Of a stretch of 64,000 nt of DNA, positions 15,001 to 27,417 are shown one piece after another. The stretch lies in the NCBI GenBank assembly GCA_023897205.1, contig JAHWDD010000005.1, positions 1,178,001-1,242,000 on the forward strand, given 5' to 3'. The notes under the pieces were generated by a model that searched no databases, was not told the origin of the DNA, and saw only the letters and a list, made by a program, of their open reading frames with translations. This DNA comes from Exophiala sp. HKRS030. Its lineage: Eukaryota; Ascomycota; Eurotiomycetes; Chaetothyriales; Herpotrichiellaceae. A program made the position numbers and the translations under genes. Each line of letters begins with the position of its first letter. Position 1 is the first letter of the stretch.

Positions 15001-16866
15001 GGACAATCTCCAAAGTGATGTACAACGAAATAGGCACCAAGTTTTGGAACAAGATCACAGCCGACCAGAAAGTGACAAAGCCATCCAGAGGGGGACTGCC
15101 ACCGATCGAACCAAATTCGAAGAAGTCCAAGGAATTGTCACCCTCGGCCCAGTTGACACCCTGCACAATACCCGAGACAAGACACATGAAAAACAGGATG
15201 ATGAAATTGTAGATGACATTCCAGTTTAGCTCACGAGCCAATCGGGCGCGTTTGCTGGGTGTCATGCCGGAATTCAGCATAATTTTTGTCTCTTGGCCTG
15301 TGAACACGACAATACCTAGGGCCCATTCAGTGTTTTTCAGACTGCAGCCTCGGAGAAGCAGGTTGTTGATACTGATCGGTTCTGCCATCTCGCGTGGAGG
15401 AGCGTCCGGGTTTCGAGGGTCGAATTGCTGCCATTTAGCAACAGCGCTGTACGAGTATAGATTGGCGTGAGGCCCTTCACTATCAATGATGAAGTCCGCG
15501 TACTCGCAATCCTTTGCATGTTTCACCTTCCGACCTGCCTGGAGAGCCTGGCGAACTTTCAGGTTTGTTTCACCGTCCAAATTTTTGGTCTCGACATAGC
15601 AGGCGCCATCGGGATCGGACGTAGATAGGACGACAATGTCGGCTGGAACTTGTTCGTCGTTGTAGATACGAATGAAATCTCCAACCTGGACGTTCTTCCA
15701 GCAATCCTTCTTGAATCGGGCACGATCAGGGACTTCTTTATATGGATTGATGATGCTGCCATAATCTTTTGCAGGCAAGATGTTGCTCTTACGCTTTGTA
15801 GGCTCTCGGACACGAAGAGCTGATGGAGCATTATCCCCCCGGGCCTGGGTCTCTTCCGCGGTTTCGTAGGAGAATGCGCTGGTTGGGGGTTCTGATGTTT
15901 GACCATTGTGCGACAGACTTGCACGATATCCGGGTGAAGGGACGGGTGTCATGGCGATATCATCTCCCTGACTGTGGGTGGAATGGAAGGATGTTCTCTC
16001 GGAATATATCGATGTTCGGATGGTCGGTCTTGTGCCCGTTGATGGTCTGCCTTCTGCGGCGGAACCATCCAGATCTTTTTCTGAACGCTTCTGCTTCTTC
16101 GATCTGAGCCCTTTCATCCAACGATAGGCTGAGACAACAGATCTGGTGCACGATTTCTTGAACCGCCTCCATAGGGAGACTTCATCCTCAGATGTATTGA
16201 CATTACTCCAGTCCACTAAGCGATATACCGGGGAGTTGTTCAGCTCGTTGTCGAGCACAGTTCTCCCAAAATCTTCAACCGCATCCTTTATCGAAGTCAC
16301 TACCAGAATGAAGATCAAAGGAACCGATCCAAGACCGGGATTGGAAGCGCCGAAGATTGAGAAAATCTAGCAAGATTGATCAGTTGGAGTCTCTTGTCAG
16401 GCAGCACCACCGGACTTACACTGAGGATAATGATGAACAAGAAGTATACGTTGGCGATGTTGTGAAATTGAAACCACAAATTTTTCGGCACAAAACTAAG
16501 AGGGGTGTACTTCGCCGTCCTGATTTTATTTCTTGCGTATTGAGCCTTTATGTGTCCCTCTTCTGTTAACGCTTCTGGCGGAAGGCTTTGGTTAACATAA
16601 ATGGTGCGAGGCTGCGACTTCTCCTCTTGTTGTTCCTGTCCCATTGGACTGTCGCTCGTGATCTGGCCATGGTTCTCCTGGCCAGGGGGTTTCTCTTCAT
16701 AAGTTGACAGGGTCACTCTAGGAACCCTGGCGAGTAAAGAACGCCTTTTGCTCACACCACTCTGTCCTGGTTTGCGCGTCGTTGCCCAGCGCATTCTCTT
16801 GACCGGCTTGGAGACATCTGGTTGACTTGTTTCGTCCTCCCCCGACGTGAAATGTATTCGCGCCAT
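12071..16866 (-). CDS. DNF1: P4-type ATPase, phospholipid flippase (Dnf1 class)
   Basis: Four exons on the minus strand: 16866-16420, 16366-13349, 13301-13072 and 13019-12071, with introns of 53, 47 and 52 nt; 1,547 residues, typical for the fungal Dnf1 group. Visible landmarks: the TM1 entry motif FQFHNIANVYFLF, PISL in TM4, the phosphorylation motif DKTGT (Asp about 647), KGADS, GDGANDV in the hinge, and a paired set of C-terminal membrane helices ending in a long hydrophilic Ser/Arg-rich tail after about residue 1370. Long N-terminal and actuator-domain insertions with many Ser/Thr-Pro sites also fit Dnf1. The protein moves phosphatidylcholine/ethanolamine or glucosylceramide-like lipids to the cytosolic leaflet of plasma membrane and late Golgi, working with a Cdc50-type subunit. 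The C-terminal tail carries repeated RRPSLERVRSSFERQRQSF-like units, plausible targets of basophilic kinases (inference). Confidence 0.94.
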
Positions 16867-19800
16867 GATGCCAAAAGTCTATGTCGGTGCGTGACTGAAC
16901 GCGATCGCGAGGTGTCGGCCACCAGGTGGGTGCCGCCGGCGTGCAGATGTAACTGATCACACCTCTTTCTAGCTATTCCGATGCTCAGGCACAACTTGCG
17001 TGAGACCGAGAAAAAGGTTTCGCAGTACCGTGAGGCTGGAGGGGGGATCGTTCGGAAGAGTCGGCTCACGTCAGCAATGAGGTAGAAGGCGCATAGCTGC
17101 GTGGTCGGCGACGAGAGAGCGACGACGAAGGTGAATGAGGACACTGAGGCTCTGTCAAGATAAGAATTGAAGAACAATCGTCTGTTAGAAGGCTGGGTTT
17201 CTTCGCCGCAGACGGAGGATTACTGGGAGGGTACTCGGAGGGTTCGTTATCCACTGGCCGTGAGAAATAAAAGGGTTCTCGGGCCCCGGACCTTCGCACG
17301 GCTAGCGGCAGACACCCAATGCACGGGGCGATGGACTCAGCAAACACACTCTGTAGTGAGTATGTGCGTATTGAGATGCGAGATTCAGATTCGACTATGA
17401 CCTCGCTCGTGTTCAAAGTAGATCATAGATAGGCAGAATACGTGTCTAAGAAAAAAAAGGAAGACCTCTGATTGAGATCAGCAAGATTACTACAGCACTT
17501 CTCAGCCCGAGCGCAGGGGCGTGTCGTTTCGAAAAAGCATAGGCCTTATTGCGAGGGGACCAACCACGACGAGCCGAAGCTGAGGCGTGCACTGCTTAAC
17601 GGTACGCGCCAAGGGGCTGGCTGATGGCACCTTGCTTACTACAGTGCACTTGTTCCGTCAACAAGTAGGGGGGACCTCAGTTTTGGGTACTGGAATGAAT
17701 TATTGTGCAGGCTCACCAATTTTCGCCTCTTTCGCCTACGTTCCGTTGTGCTGCGCCCCAGGCCGGAATACTCTCTCAAAGGCCATTTCCAGACACAGTC
17801 CGTGTAAGTGTATGCGTCAGAGGCATAGAAGATTTGTCTGGCTGGAACCGTCAAGCCAGATCATCTCGTCCGGCTCGGAGGAGGGCTTACCAAGCAAAGT
17901 CTCCCATCATCATTACTCTTTGGATGCGAGGCTGGTGGCTTTTAGCCCATTAGGCATGCTTGGAACAGCTTCAATTGGCTGCTTGGTGCCACGAGCCAAG
18001 GGCTAGCCAGGCTCCTCAAAGGCTCGAACGCTATCTGGGGGGGTAGAGACACGGATTTAAGCATTCACTACCCGGAAGGCTGAGGGAAAAACTTAGCCTA
18101 GCCGGACAAGCCCTAAAAATGCATTGAACCGTTGTTAGAACATACTGTAATAGACAAGAACAGGCAGATAATAATTAGATGGTCCTTCTCTGAAACCCCT
18201 GAAAGGCATCATCCGGGACTGTCAAGTTCTTAGTCTACTTCTGCACAGAATGTGAAGATGCCAGGTCAAAACTTCGCGCGAGTCATCCTTGAACCGCCCT
18301 CCTTTAGAGGCCTCGCACCCGTGCACCGTTTAGGGGTAACGGGTCTGTGGCTGAGTCATATTTGTGCATTGGGGTTGCATAAATCCTGGTTTCAATCAAA
18401 CAATGCTTACCATTGGACTCGTGATAGTAATTTTCTCTCCTCGTACTCATAATGGCCCTGGAACAAGTGTAAAGGTGTTATCGGCGACTCGAGTCTCAAG
18501 ATAAATCGATGCTGACTGAAATTCTGAGCGGAGTGCATCCATTGCCCTGGACTCTGAAACGCGCAAGAATCGCGTCTGTTCTTCGGCATTTTCGTTTCCC
18601 CGACCGCTTTGACCTCCGCGTCTGAGGATTCCGAACACGAGGAGATCTGACACCGGCCTCGGCCGCAACTGTCGCGGTGGCTTTTATGTGGCGGTGTTGG
18701 CGAGAGCACAGGCCGTGGTCTAAACCTGCCTGAAAGTCATAGTAACACCAAGGCGATTATCTTGATACCCGAGGACTCCGTAGTCGCAGGCGGGTTGAAA
18801 ATGCGTAATGCACGAGCTGCAGCAACTGACCTCGAGAAGGGGTGGTGATCAACTTCTGGCTCCCCTTTGGTGCTGCGCAAGTCTCTACTGCCCCGTAATC
18901 TTTGTCCAAGCTCGAAGCCGCGACAATGACGGTGTCGTTGATTAGCTTCAGTCTCTTCGACTCCGAGTCGCGAAGAATGTGCAGGCATGTTCAAGGGACG
19001 CGTTCTGGGATGATGACCGTTGATAGTTGTATTGTGACACGGAATGTCCTATCTAGCGCATCCAACAATCAGATTGGCCTCTAAAGGTAGCTTCATTTCG
19101 GCGAGGGGAACTGCAATAGGACTCCAAGAACGCTCGCTTAGAGAGTGAGGGCGTTGCAACGATGCTAGGATCAGAACGGCCATTTCCCGTTAAGCAGGAT
19201 GTGATCACTATCCGTCGAGCAGGACCGCCGCTCCCAGTACAATAAAAATGACAGATAGCGAAGGAGTTTCGCCCAAAAGATTTGCCCGTGGGGAGCATTG
19301 CGCTCGACGTGCAGGGTGAGGCTGGCCGAAGCATCAACTTCAGCCAACGACAAAGCGTCATGGCTAGGAGTAGTTTATGATGGATTAGTGTGCGACTTCA
19401 CCAAGTTCTGTTCAGTGGCCTTTGGGAACAAAGCATGGCAAATAAGTGAACACACAAACATGAATTAGTAGAGTCTGGAAATCCCTCCATGGTATTATGT
19501 ATTGTTTTCAGAACATTGAAATTTTCAGTTGCGAGTTTCAAGTCTCACTATAGCGATACATCAGCAGCCGTGCTCCTCGGGGTTCGCGCAGATGTCAGAT
19601 AGGTACAATAATACCTCCGTACTCCGTATAGACATGTGTTAGAAATTCGCGACCGTTACCTATTCTACAAGCGAATACGGAATATGTACGAGTACGAGGA
19701 GAAACGGGATGATCTGCAGCATCAATATTAGCCTTGTGGAGGTTCCAGGGGCGGTGGACAGACCGCCAGGCGCCGCCAAAACACATCATGCCAACTCTTT

Positions 19801-22800
19801 TTACCAGACGGCAAGGAACAAACCCTGCGCCTTCAGATTGCCGTAGTTATTTTCGGCCTCCTGTACACCATTGGCGAGGAGACGCCTGATGAGCCCCGGG
19901 TCCTCCGGATCAGAGTATCTCGCTTCTTCGCTAGTGACCTGAAGTGGATGCGGAGCGTAGGAGATCCGAATCAAAACACTCGGCATAAGGACCTTTGTCG
20001 CGTGCAGGGTTCTTAGGATCCTGCAACAAGTTTCTGCACGAGCCCTACATACGACTTGTTGGGGTTCAACGCTGAACGACGTACCAGCTAGAATGACAAT
20101 GTCTATACATCCGAGGCACGGTAGGACAGTGGCACCACAGCATGCACGAGTACTTGCTCGGTACAATTGGGAATCCAGACCAAATACACAAGTTACCGGG
20201 CATGCAGTGCTCCGGCAGATGCCTCGTTTCCCACGCTCCAAGCAACGACTTTGATTGACTGCTCCACCTGAGACGTACCACAGTATCATCAAAACCATCA
20301 TCGATTCGCCCGTTGTTGTGACTGACCAATTAGGCCATCATTCGATGTCATTAGCGGCCACGGCGACAAGCCAGAGCAGACTCTGAAATCTCCGTCATTG
20401 ACGCCGAACCTAAGGGGTCCTTTCAAGTTCTTCAGGCCAAGTACCACTCCAGACCATGTCTTTGGATCACTTCACTCTCCCTCGTGCTCGTACAGGGTCA
20501 CTCTTGCGGACTAGCAGCACAACCATGACGATGTGGTCGGACGTGAAACGTCAATCTAGAAAACTAAGATCTTCCAAGTCTGAAAATAGCGTCATGCAAG
20601 TCTCAGATGCTTTTGGGCCAGAGGCGAGCGTCGGAGTTGTTTAGCACGACCTCATCTTGTTGTTGTTGGCCGACTTGGGCCAGTTGAGATGTTATCCGAA
20701 GAGCGCAACATACAGTACTTGCGCAGTCAGTATGTAGTGCCCTTGAGGGATTCGCGGTATGTGCTCCGTAATGACTACCTAGGTACTACTCCGTACCATG
20801 CCTTGGTTACCCAGGTACAGTACGGAGTAGTACCTAGGTAGATAGCACGTGGTAGGCCTGGCTGGGTTGAACAACTGCGCGCAACCAACCGAACCAGTGT
20901 TCTTCACGCTTGTACCTGGCCCGGCGTACGGACACGGGAAGTCGATCATGGACATCCCTTTCTTTTGCCATTCAAAGGCTGGATCAGCAAAAAGGGTCGC
21001 ATCCTTGTACTGTAGATGGCTCATTAAGGAGGTATTGTAAGACCGAGTGCGCATACGGAACACTCGTTGCTGTGTGGTCTTGCTCCAAAACCGGGGTGCC
21101 TAGCAAATCCCATGCCTGTGAGTTGCAAATCTGACTACTCCGTACTCCGTACAAGAAAAATAATATGAAAAACCATCAGTTGCTCGATTAGCCGATATCA
21201 AGCCGCGTACATCATTCACTAGTACATGCTCGGGAGAGTAAAAATGGATCGGTCTTGTTCTTAACGAGTTAGTTGTGGATATTACCTCTGGCGAGGGTAG
21301 GACTCGTGGCGGCGTTGTCGAGGAACTAGTTGATGCTTGAAAACCAAAACTTGTACTCTCGCTGCGAGTCTTCTCGTACTGTACAGTATTGTACCTTATC
21401 TGGAACTCCGCATCATGTCTCTTGACAGGTTCCTCAGCTTGGACGGTAGCGCCAGACAAGTCTTACAACCGGGAGCTAGCCGCCAACCTATCAAAACAAT
21501 ACCTTCGTCGGCAAACGGACATTGTCAAGTGCTCTGGTTCCACTTCACATCAATGTCGATTTTACAAGTTTATATTTTTGCAGGTTCACTCGGTTGTTAT
21601 GTGTCGGCCTTGGAATTTGTAGGTGGGAATCCAGTCATTTCTGGAAAACCTTCAAAGCAAGGTTCTTTGGTTTCTTTTTGCGCACTGTGCCACCGTGTCG
21701 GATATCGGGATGTTCAGCTTGAAGGGTGCATCCAGAGTGGATACCGCTTGGACACACAGATCATCCATGGTCCTATCCCGGAGCAGGGGACAGTTCAGGG
21801 ACGAAGTGAAGCAAAAAAAAATCATAAGAATCAATCAATGGCTGTGAAATTTCCCGAACTTTACAAAACTCCGAAATGAATGAAGAGCAGTAGTTGTGGA
21901 AGCAAGGGCCATACTATGATGTTGTGAGAGACGAGATTGAACAGCCTCATACAAATTGAAGCATTAAATCTATACATACACAAAAATTCCAGTGTGTGCG
22001 AGTGGTGACGCGAAGGATACGTACTCGTACACATTCTAAGGTACGGAGCAGGTATTCAATTACCAGATTTATACATACCTTATGGACATCCGGTTGTTTT
22101 GTCCGACGGCCTGTATGTAAGCTGCAAGTAAAATAGGTTATCTTGAGCCCTTGACCGTTGACACTACCTGTACTCCGTACTGTAGGCATTCGGATCCATT
22201 GTTTGACGGTGCAGCAACCCAAATAGGAGCAGCGGAGAGTGGTTGAGGGCTCAACAGGCACAGATTCCGGGCACAAAGGGGGGCCTCGTTAAACTGGTGC
22301 CTGAGAGAATGTGTCGTAGTGCCCGTGGGCCGCCCGCTACTGGCGCTGGTGCTGGCGAACGAAGGGAGTCCACACCTAAGGACAGCCCCCCCTCCCCCCA
22401 AAAACTCAACTCGCTGCTAGTACTCTTCGTCCTGGGATTTCATCCTATCCCTCGTCTCGTTTCGAATGGCGCATCACCATCGTCGCGCCGCCTGCCACGC
22501 CTCTCTCACTTCCATCTCGAGCGTCCTCCCTTTCATCACCGCAGCCACTGCACCATCACCATCGTTCCTCTTCACCTACGTGTCATACTGTACTACCATC
22601 TCACTTCGCCCTCATCACGCTCGTTATTAGCCCTTATCAACCACTTTAGCACTCTGTGCTGCTTTACATGGATTCGATTTTGTAGCCAGCTTCTTTTCTA
22701 TCGACCCTCGTCTTATTGCACTGCGAGAATCTCCGGGTCCGCCGAGCACTCCCTCCTCCCGCTCCTGCCTCATCTTGGGCTTTTTCGACCTCGACTCTTC

Positions 22801-23052
22801 TCACTCAACAACATCCAGTCTTTCGTTTCGATTCGATGTCGACCACCATCTGTTAATATTCCCTTCTTGTTCTACCCCCAGTCACAGCTTGCCAGGCGTC
22901 AGGTCCTCCTCGGAAACTGCGGTTGTTTTGTTTGGGAAGGAGAAAAGGATAATTTCAACAGCTGCATTGCGGCGACCACATACATCTACCGGACGTGCCT
23001 TCTTCCGGCCGTCTCTTTCAATAACTGGACCAGGTGCTAGTTTCTTAACATC
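16867..23052. other. Six-kb gene-poor intergenic region between divergent DNF1 and the ketopantoate-reductase-like gene
   Basis: Both flanking genes are transcribed outward, so this interval holds two promoters plus about 5 kb more. Small open frames occur (for example 17587-18006 on +, 19801-20301 on -, 21337-21879 on +), but none shows a known motif, splice-linked continuation or sensible composition. No transposase or reverse transcriptase motif was seen in either strand. Copies of the TACTCCGTAC word lie at 19614-19629, 21136-21152, 22041-22048 and 22171-22180, and a perfect inverted repeat at 20775-20841. From about 22440 to 23050 the sequence is pyrimidine-rich and is best read as the 5' leader of the downstream gene. 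Confidence 0.55.
20775..20841. repeat. Perfect 22-bp inverted repeat with 23-nt loop, containing TACTCCGTAC in each arm
   Basis: Left arm 20775-20796 and right arm 20820-20841 are exact reverse complements over 22 bases; the bases outside and inside do not pair. Each arm contains CTACCTAGGTACTACTCCGT or its complement, so it joins two copies of the dispersed TACTCCGTAC word in opposite orientation. The transcript or single strand could form a stable hairpin. It could be a miniature transposon remnant, a fold-back element or a terminator; nothing in the sequence decides between these. Confidence 0.85.
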
Positions 23053-25600
23053 ATGGCGCCTGCTCCTCCACGTCTGAGGATCCTTTCAGGTGAGCATTAA
23101 TCGACTTCTCCTGCAGACAACCTACCATCGCGGTTCCTGTTTACCACCCTTAACTCACCCGAGTCACGCGAGATGAATCGAGAACTAAGGCATTGCTGTG
23201 TAGTGGGTGGGAATGCTGTTTCTGCTTTTCTATCCTGGCGGTTGCAAGCTACGAATGCCTGCGACGTAACACTGGTCTGGAAGGCCAATTATCAAAGCGT
23301 TGCTCAATATGGCGTCTCTTTCAAGTGAGCAGACCTTCAAAGGTGCGTGAATGCGCCACTAACCTTAGCTACAGGTCTCAAATGTTTGGCAACGAACGAT
23401 TCAAACCTCGATACGGTATGTGAAACCGGCTTTCTTCTATCGTCTTCAACTGATGGCCAGCAGTGGTTCAAACACCTGAAGACGCAGCAGGCCAGCAGAC
23501 AGCCTTCGACTATGTCATCCTTTGTGTCAAAGCCCTTCCCGATGTGTACAATCTCGCAGATATAATCCAGTCCGTCGTCACTCCTCAGCACACCTGCATT
23601 CTCGTCAATACAACCAATACTCTTGGGGTGGAAAGACAATTAGAGGAGCGATTTCCCACGAATGTCGTCCTCTCCCTCGTCTCGGGTGCAGACTTGGTAC
23701 AGCTAGGTTCCAGCGAGTTCGAACATAGAGGGTCTACAGAGATCTGGGTTGGCCCATCCAGCCAAAATTCAGCCATTCCGGAGGCGATCCAGCGGGATAT
23801 GTCGGAAGCACTGGCAATGACTCTGAATACGGCGCAGGTTGACTGCAAGGTATCTTCAAATATCAAGCAACAACAGTATGAAAGAATGGTTGGGTAAGTG
23901 GAAGTCATGTTCAGGCACGAATATGTCGCTGATTGTTGCTCAGGCCTATCGCATTTCACCCTGCAAGTGTTCTTTTCGAGACATCGAACCTTGCGGAGCT
24001 TTTGCAAATGCCAGGAGTTCACGAATTAATTTCAGACGTTATTGAAGAGCTACTTTCAGTAGCAAGTGCGCAAAATTGTATCTTTCCTACCGATTTTAAA
24101 GAAACCACGATTTCCAGCATGATCAACTCGAGTCAAGAACCTAGCACGATGTATCAGGATTTCTCGGCCCGGCGCCCGATGGAGGTCGAGACGTACCTAG
24201 GAGCCCCAGTCCAACTTGCACAAGCTGCTGGTGTTAAGGTACCGCGAATACAGACACTCTATGCACTGTTGCGCCATCTCAATACGGTCAATAAGGACCG
24301 CCCGGTCAACGCCATGGCTTCTACGGCACCTCTGCAGTCTCCCGTGACTGCAGTACAGCCACCCCCGCGGACCATCTCGCTGTCAAGTCCTCCGCCCCCC
24401 CGACCACCGAACGGCTCGTTCGGCGGTCCTCCACGCATCGCGCGTGGGCCGCCTCCCATGGGCCCTCCTGTGAGGCGCGGCCCACCTCCGACGAACGGAT
24501 TCAGAGGACCTCCAAATAGCTTCCCTCACCGGCCTGGCCCGATGCAAAGACGGCCGTCATACGACGAGAACAACTTGGACGAATTCAGCCATGTCGTCTT
24601 GTATGACGAAATGGCTAATAATGGAGATGGCCCACCAGAAGGTTATGCTGAGAATGGTGGTGGGCCGTCGTTAAGAGAACGTGAGCTCATGTTGAGGGAG
24701 CGCGAGCTGCAGATGAAGCAGCATGAAATGGCTATGAGAAGAGGTGCTGGTGGAAATGGCCGCAGAACTTCGCAAAATCGTCATCAGGACTTCGACGATG
24801 ACGATGACGACGACGATTACTTTGATCCCATGCTAGCTCGCGGTCCCCCACCGCCTTCAATTGACCCCGACAACTTCGATATGATGAGCGTAACATCAAG
24901 GCGAACCAAAAGGGCACCTAGTCAAAGTCAACTGCGCAAGGATGCATTTGTCAATGGAGCCGCCATGCGCCCAGGGTCCTATGGCCGGCCGAACATGGGA
25001 AGACATCGGACAAGTGCGTCTATTTTGTCTGACATGCCTGTCCTCGGGGCGAATATTTTGGATAACCCTATGATGGGGTTCTCCTCCAATCGTTATGGCA
25101 ATGTCGATCGCAAAGAAATGGCTGATGAGTCCCGGGCGAACTCTCTGACCGCAAGCCGCCTTCAAGAAATCGGCATGATTAGTGGTCCTGGCATGAATGG
25201 AGGCCCATATCCTGGTCCACCTAGTAGGCGGACAAGCCGTTCACCTGGAAACCCATTTGGACCACCTGGTCGAATGCCCGGTGGTCGACCTTCACCACCG
25301 AATGATCCGTACATGCAACCAGGGGGTTCTCGAAATGGAAGGCCTTCCCCTCCTGGCGGCATGCCAGCCCCAATGCCAAGGTATCCCCCGGGCCAAAGCA
25401 GTATGGTTCCTCAGCAAGTTGAACAAACCGGCATCAACAAACCATTCCCACCACCTAAAGGGCCCGTAAAGAGTTTGACTGGAAGCGCCAGCGCCAGTGC
25501 GGGCAGCGGCGACAGCGGAAGCGCAAACATTGAATCCGAACCATCCGCCCACAGCAGTACCAGCAGTTTCGCGCAAAGGCAGATGCTCGGCGCTCACTAA
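23053..25600 (+). CDS. Ketopantoate reductase (ApbA/PanE)-fold protein with long Pro/Gly-rich disordered tail
   Basis: Five exons: 23053-23089, 23204-23324, 23375-23415, 23464-23893 and 23944-25600, with introns of 114, 50, 48 and 50 nt; 761 residues. Splicing yields the N-terminal nucleotide-binding motif RILSVGGNAVSAFLSWRL and the sequence FDYVILCVKALPDV, both typical of the PanE/ApbA Rossmann domain, and a C-terminal helical domain up to about residue 320. From about 332 to the end the protein is low-complexity: Pro/Gly/Arg-rich runs, a short RERELMLRERELQ charged helix and an acidic Asp run near 495. Classical PanE enzymes are about 300 residues and reduce ketopantoate in pantothenate synthesis. 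Here the tail is longer than the enzyme domain and the usual catalytic Lys/Asn neighbourhood is not obvious, so I do not claim that reaction. Homologues with this architecture are, to my memory, widespread in ascomycetes but unstudied. Confidence 0.83.
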
Positions 25601-26734
25601 CATCTGCCAAATGCATCTAATTGAACAAACAATTGTCGTTCCCACGCTGGCTTTCGTGGACATTTCTTGACCTCAGGTCTGCGTTGTGCAAGTATTACGT
25701 ATATGTCTCGTCGTCACAACTGCTTTGCATACACCTTTAATGATCAGCTTTTCGAATTTCACGACCTGGAAGGTACAGATGGGACTTTTCAAAAACGCCA
25801 AAAGCATTGAGACGAGTTTGGGGTACATGGTTGACTGGACACAAACATTGGAGCATTCGGTTTGCTTCTCGAGTAAATACGGCATCGCAGTAGGGAGCGA
25901 TTGGAGGGCCTTTTTCCATTGCACACGAGATGGTACCTATTATATGGTTGGCCTCGGGTTTCTTGTCGACTTTGAATTGAATAGGGAAGAGGCGGTGCAA
26001 ATGGCTCTTCTCTTCACACGTCTTGGTATTGGCTACCCATTAAAGAGACCTCTTATATCACACACTTGACGGGCATACAAAATTTTCAGGCACACACACG
26101 ATAGGACTTTATGAAATAATTTTCTGCAAGATTTTTGCATGGCGGCCGGAAAGTTCGGAGGAAAGACCTGGGTAACAAGAAGGATAAGGAGCCTAACTGA
26201 CTCTTGTCGATCGGAGTCTCTAAGGAAATGCAAGCAAGGATTTGAAAACGCATCTTGAAACCTGTATACAAACTGCGTGTGTCCGTTCTCGAATGTACTT
26301 ACTTAGGTAGGTTATGATAAGCCCAGCGAGTTGTGAACAAATACCCAAGATCAAAGGTCTCAATTCATCTGGGAGCGCGTAGCATTCTCTATTCGACGTA
26401 TGAATCTCATTATCATGGAGATCGAGCTGGCACAGAGTGGGTTGGTTTGCTCCGTACTAATAAAGGGCTTGAGATTAAAATGATTGGCCGACGAGGCTGA
26501 ACATGCATAATTCGTCAGCCTCGCCGCTATTCACGTGATGGTGCGGGCATGTTTACATGACATTTCGCGTTATACTAGGTACTCCTCTTCCGCACTCTGG
26601 TACTGCGTAGACTCGTTGACCTGGTCACATCAACCTCCTGAATTCCTTGTCTCTGCCAGCACAAGGGCCATTCGTTTCATGGTATACGTGGCACAATTGT
26701 GTAATCTTCCAAGAGCCGAAAAGCTCCAAGAAAG
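25601..26734. other. Intergenic region upstream of HSK3
   Basis: About 1.1 kb between two plus-strand genes. Small frames on both strands (for example 25686-26069) show no family features. The word GCTCCGTACT lies at 26449-26458. The last 200 bases before the HSK3 start serve as its promoter; no clear TATA box was seen. Confidence 0.45.
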
Positions 26735-27010
26735 ATGGACAGGAACAACACTGCGTCCAAGCAGTCCCTCTCTCGCCCTTCGTCAGTGACCTCGATGAAC
26801 ACGACCTCGACCAACAAGAACCGCCAGTACGCCCATCTGCACGCTCAGCTGGCCCAGCTCAACGCGCACCTTGCGGACACGGAGAATCTGGTAAGGATGA
26901 CGGCCGTTCAGGCGCAAGATATGCGGTTCCTCGGCGGTTACGTGGGTGCTTTGTTCATGGGCAGCGCGAAAGTGCTAGGGGAAGAAAGTGTACAGGGACG
27001 AGGGAAGTAA
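26735..27010 (+). CDS. HSK3: DASH/Dam1 complex subunit Hsk3
   Basis: A single exon of 91 codons plus stop. After a Ser/Thr-rich N-terminus of about 28 residues comes the conserved core: YAHLHAQLAQLNAHLADTEN, then VRMTAVQAQDMRFLGGYVGA and LFMGSAKVLGEE. This is the Hsk3 signature, a small helical hairpin. Hsk3 is one of ten subunits of the fungal DASH ring that couples kinetochores to microtubules in mitosis and is needed for ring assembly. The start is the first ATG of the frame; a second ATG at 26795 would give a shorter N-terminus that still keeps the core. Length fits the family. Confidence 0.92.
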   Translation: MDRNNTASKQSLSRPSSVTSMNTTSTNKNRQYAHLHAQLAQLNAHLADTENLVRMTAVQAQDMRFLGGYVGALFMGSAKVLGEESVQGRGK

Positions 27011-27417
27011 AGATGAGTGGAATTGATATGCACAGTTCGACGGATGCCAGGTCTTGTCTTGGGACTGGCTACGTATGACATATGCATCAATATGAGACCC
27101 GGCGCAACGCTGTGAAGAGATATCTACTCGAGATGAGACGACAGTATCTCCTTTCATATCGCGGCATGTAATCATCGTGTACACACTGCAGGACGCACGC
27201 TCTCAACCAGAGAAACTGTCCACTGCACCCTCACTCCACCACGGATATTCGTGGCATTAACGAGCCAACGATTCAGGCTCAATACTCATCAGTACCACCT
27301 TGCCAGCAGAACGAGCAGCGACTATCACTGGCAACTCAAACCATCAATCGAGCAGAAGCGTCTCGGCTTCATGCATCGGCTTCCGGTACCACAACCAACA
27401 TACATGCACGCACTACC
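27011..27417. other. Short convergent intergenic region
   Basis: About 0.4 kb between the HSK3 stop and the stop of the minus-strand oxidoreductase; it should contain both 3' untranslated regions. No gene or repeat is visible. Confidence 0.45.

Noticed and set aside
17975..18060. Possible tRNA-like or hairpin sequence around GAGCCAAGGGCTAGCCAGGCTCC
   Set aside because: No consistent cloverleaf, no A and B box spacing; chance stems only.
19801..20301. 166-codon minus-strand open frame in the gene-poor region
   Set aside because: No motif, no splice-linked partner and Cys-rich random-looking first half; kept only as a remark in the gap finding.
22243..23040. 265-codon plus-strand open frame just before the reductase-fold gene
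   Set aside because: It is a translation of a pyrimidine-rich leader (Ser/Leu/Pro/His-rich, no motif) and ends just upstream of the real start; best read as 5' untranslated sequence.
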